A stretch of DNA of 6,054 nucleotides, taken from NCBI GenBank assembly GCA_031278495.1, contig JAITKG010000069.1, forward strand, positions 1 to 6,054, in the 5' to 3' direction. The position numbers and the translations under genes were made by a program. Source of the DNA: Prevotellaceae bacterium (lineage in GTDB: Bacteria > Bacteroidota > Bacteroidia > Bacteroidales > UBA932). The notes under the pieces were generated by a model. It made no database searches. It was not told the origin of the DNA and saw only the letters and a program-made list of their open reading frames with translations. Shown one piece after another: positions 5,920-6,054 of this stretch (positions within the stretch are counted from its first letter, which is position 1; every line of letters starts with the position of its first letter).

Positions 5920-5924
5920 AACTC
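5892..5924 (-). repeat. Inverted heptamer array after the four-helix gene
   Basis: On the plus strand this reads AACTCTT, AACTCTT, AGTTCTT, AACTCTT, AACTC. It is the opposite orientation of the array at 5471-5540 and overlaps the last codons and stop of the four-helix-bundle gene, then ends 15 bases before the efflux permease start. The period is seven bases, half the 14-base unit of the upstream array. Confidence 0.85.
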
Positions 5925-5938
5925 AAAAAAATAGGATT

Positions 5939-6054
5939 ATGAAAATATACGAAACCGCTGTACGGAAACCTGTATCCACCATCCTCATCTTCATTGGGGC
6001 GATTGTGCTGGGACTGTTTTCGCTGAACCGACTGTCGATAGACCTGTACCCCGA
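5939..6054 (+). CDS. RND efflux permease, N-terminus (partial)
   Basis: ATG 5939 opens a frame that runs off the right edge after 38 codons. The visible residues, MKIYETAVRKPVSTILIFIG then AIVLGLFSLNRLSIDLYP, have the signature start of resistance-nodulation-division permeases (AcrB/MexB-like): a short cytoplasmic amphipathic segment with VRKPV, the first transmembrane helix at about 13-30, and the SIDLYP motif entering the periplasmic porter domain. Such inner-membrane proton antiporters work with a periplasmic adaptor and an outer-membrane TolC-like channel. Neither partner is upstream here, so they may follow to the right or be encoded elsewhere. AGGA (5933-5936) two bases before the start is a weak ribosome-binding match. 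I found no promoter of the TAnnTTTG type in the 38-base gap, so it may be transcribed from upstream. The substrate cannot be inferred from this fragment. Confidence 0.9.
   Translation, partial: MKIYETAVRKPVSTILIFIGAIVLGLFSLNRLSIDLYP

Overview
The window looks like a chromosomal segment from a member of the Bacteroidota, most likely Bacteroidales. The evidence is three promoter-like sites of the TTTG ... TAnnTTTG type (the -33/-7 promoter of that phylum), AT-rich spacers without clear Shine-Dalgarno sites, and an Mfd protein whose helicase half reads like Bacteroides/Parabacteroides Mfd. The genes are about half G+C and the spacers strongly AT-rich. No tRNA, rRNA, CRISPR array, transposase or integrase is visible.

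Layout. (1) Positions 1-44 hold the first 14 codons of a leftward gene for an exported protein. (2) Positions 45-598 hold no convincing protein gene. They contain a long imperfect inverted repeat (73-147), then a leftward promoter (394-424) that reads into a region folding as a five-helix rod (about 227-346). The rod is a good candidate for a structured RNA, possibly the Bacteroidales-1 / 6S-like type. (3) Positions 599-1966 encode a 455-residue protein I do not recognise, with its own promoter at 539-572. (4) Positions 2074-5493 encode Mfd, the transcription-repair coupling factor. A well-formed promoter at 2033-2063 argues for the GTG at 2074 as start, giving 1139 residues. (5) Positions 5541-5900 encode a four-helix-bundle protein of the 23S rRNA intervening-sequence family. 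(6) From 5939 to the window edge runs the start of an inner-membrane RND efflux permease.

The most unusual theme is a set of short tandem repeats with a 7- or 14-base period. One family (CGGGGAA / ACGGAAC) lies in frame inside the N-terminal half of mfd. A second (GGCAGCG, then its inverse CTGCCTG/CCGCAGA) lies in frame in the variable linker before the C-terminal domain of mfd. A third (ATGAACTAAGAGTT, and inverse AACTCTT) flanks the four-helix-bundle gene on both sides in opposite orientation, abutting its start codon and overlapping its stop codon. The four-helix-bundle gene and its flanks therefore look like a compact repeat-bounded cassette of about 400 bp inserted between mfd and the efflux gene. 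The heptad arrays recall the short tandemly repeated repetitive (STRR) heptamers described in filamentous cyanobacteria. Whether they are mobile or made by slippage cannot be settled from one window.

Functionally the neighbours are not an obvious pathway. Mfd is a housekeeping DNA-repair translocase, the RND protein starts an export system, and the four-helix-bundle gene looks like an accessory insertion between them.
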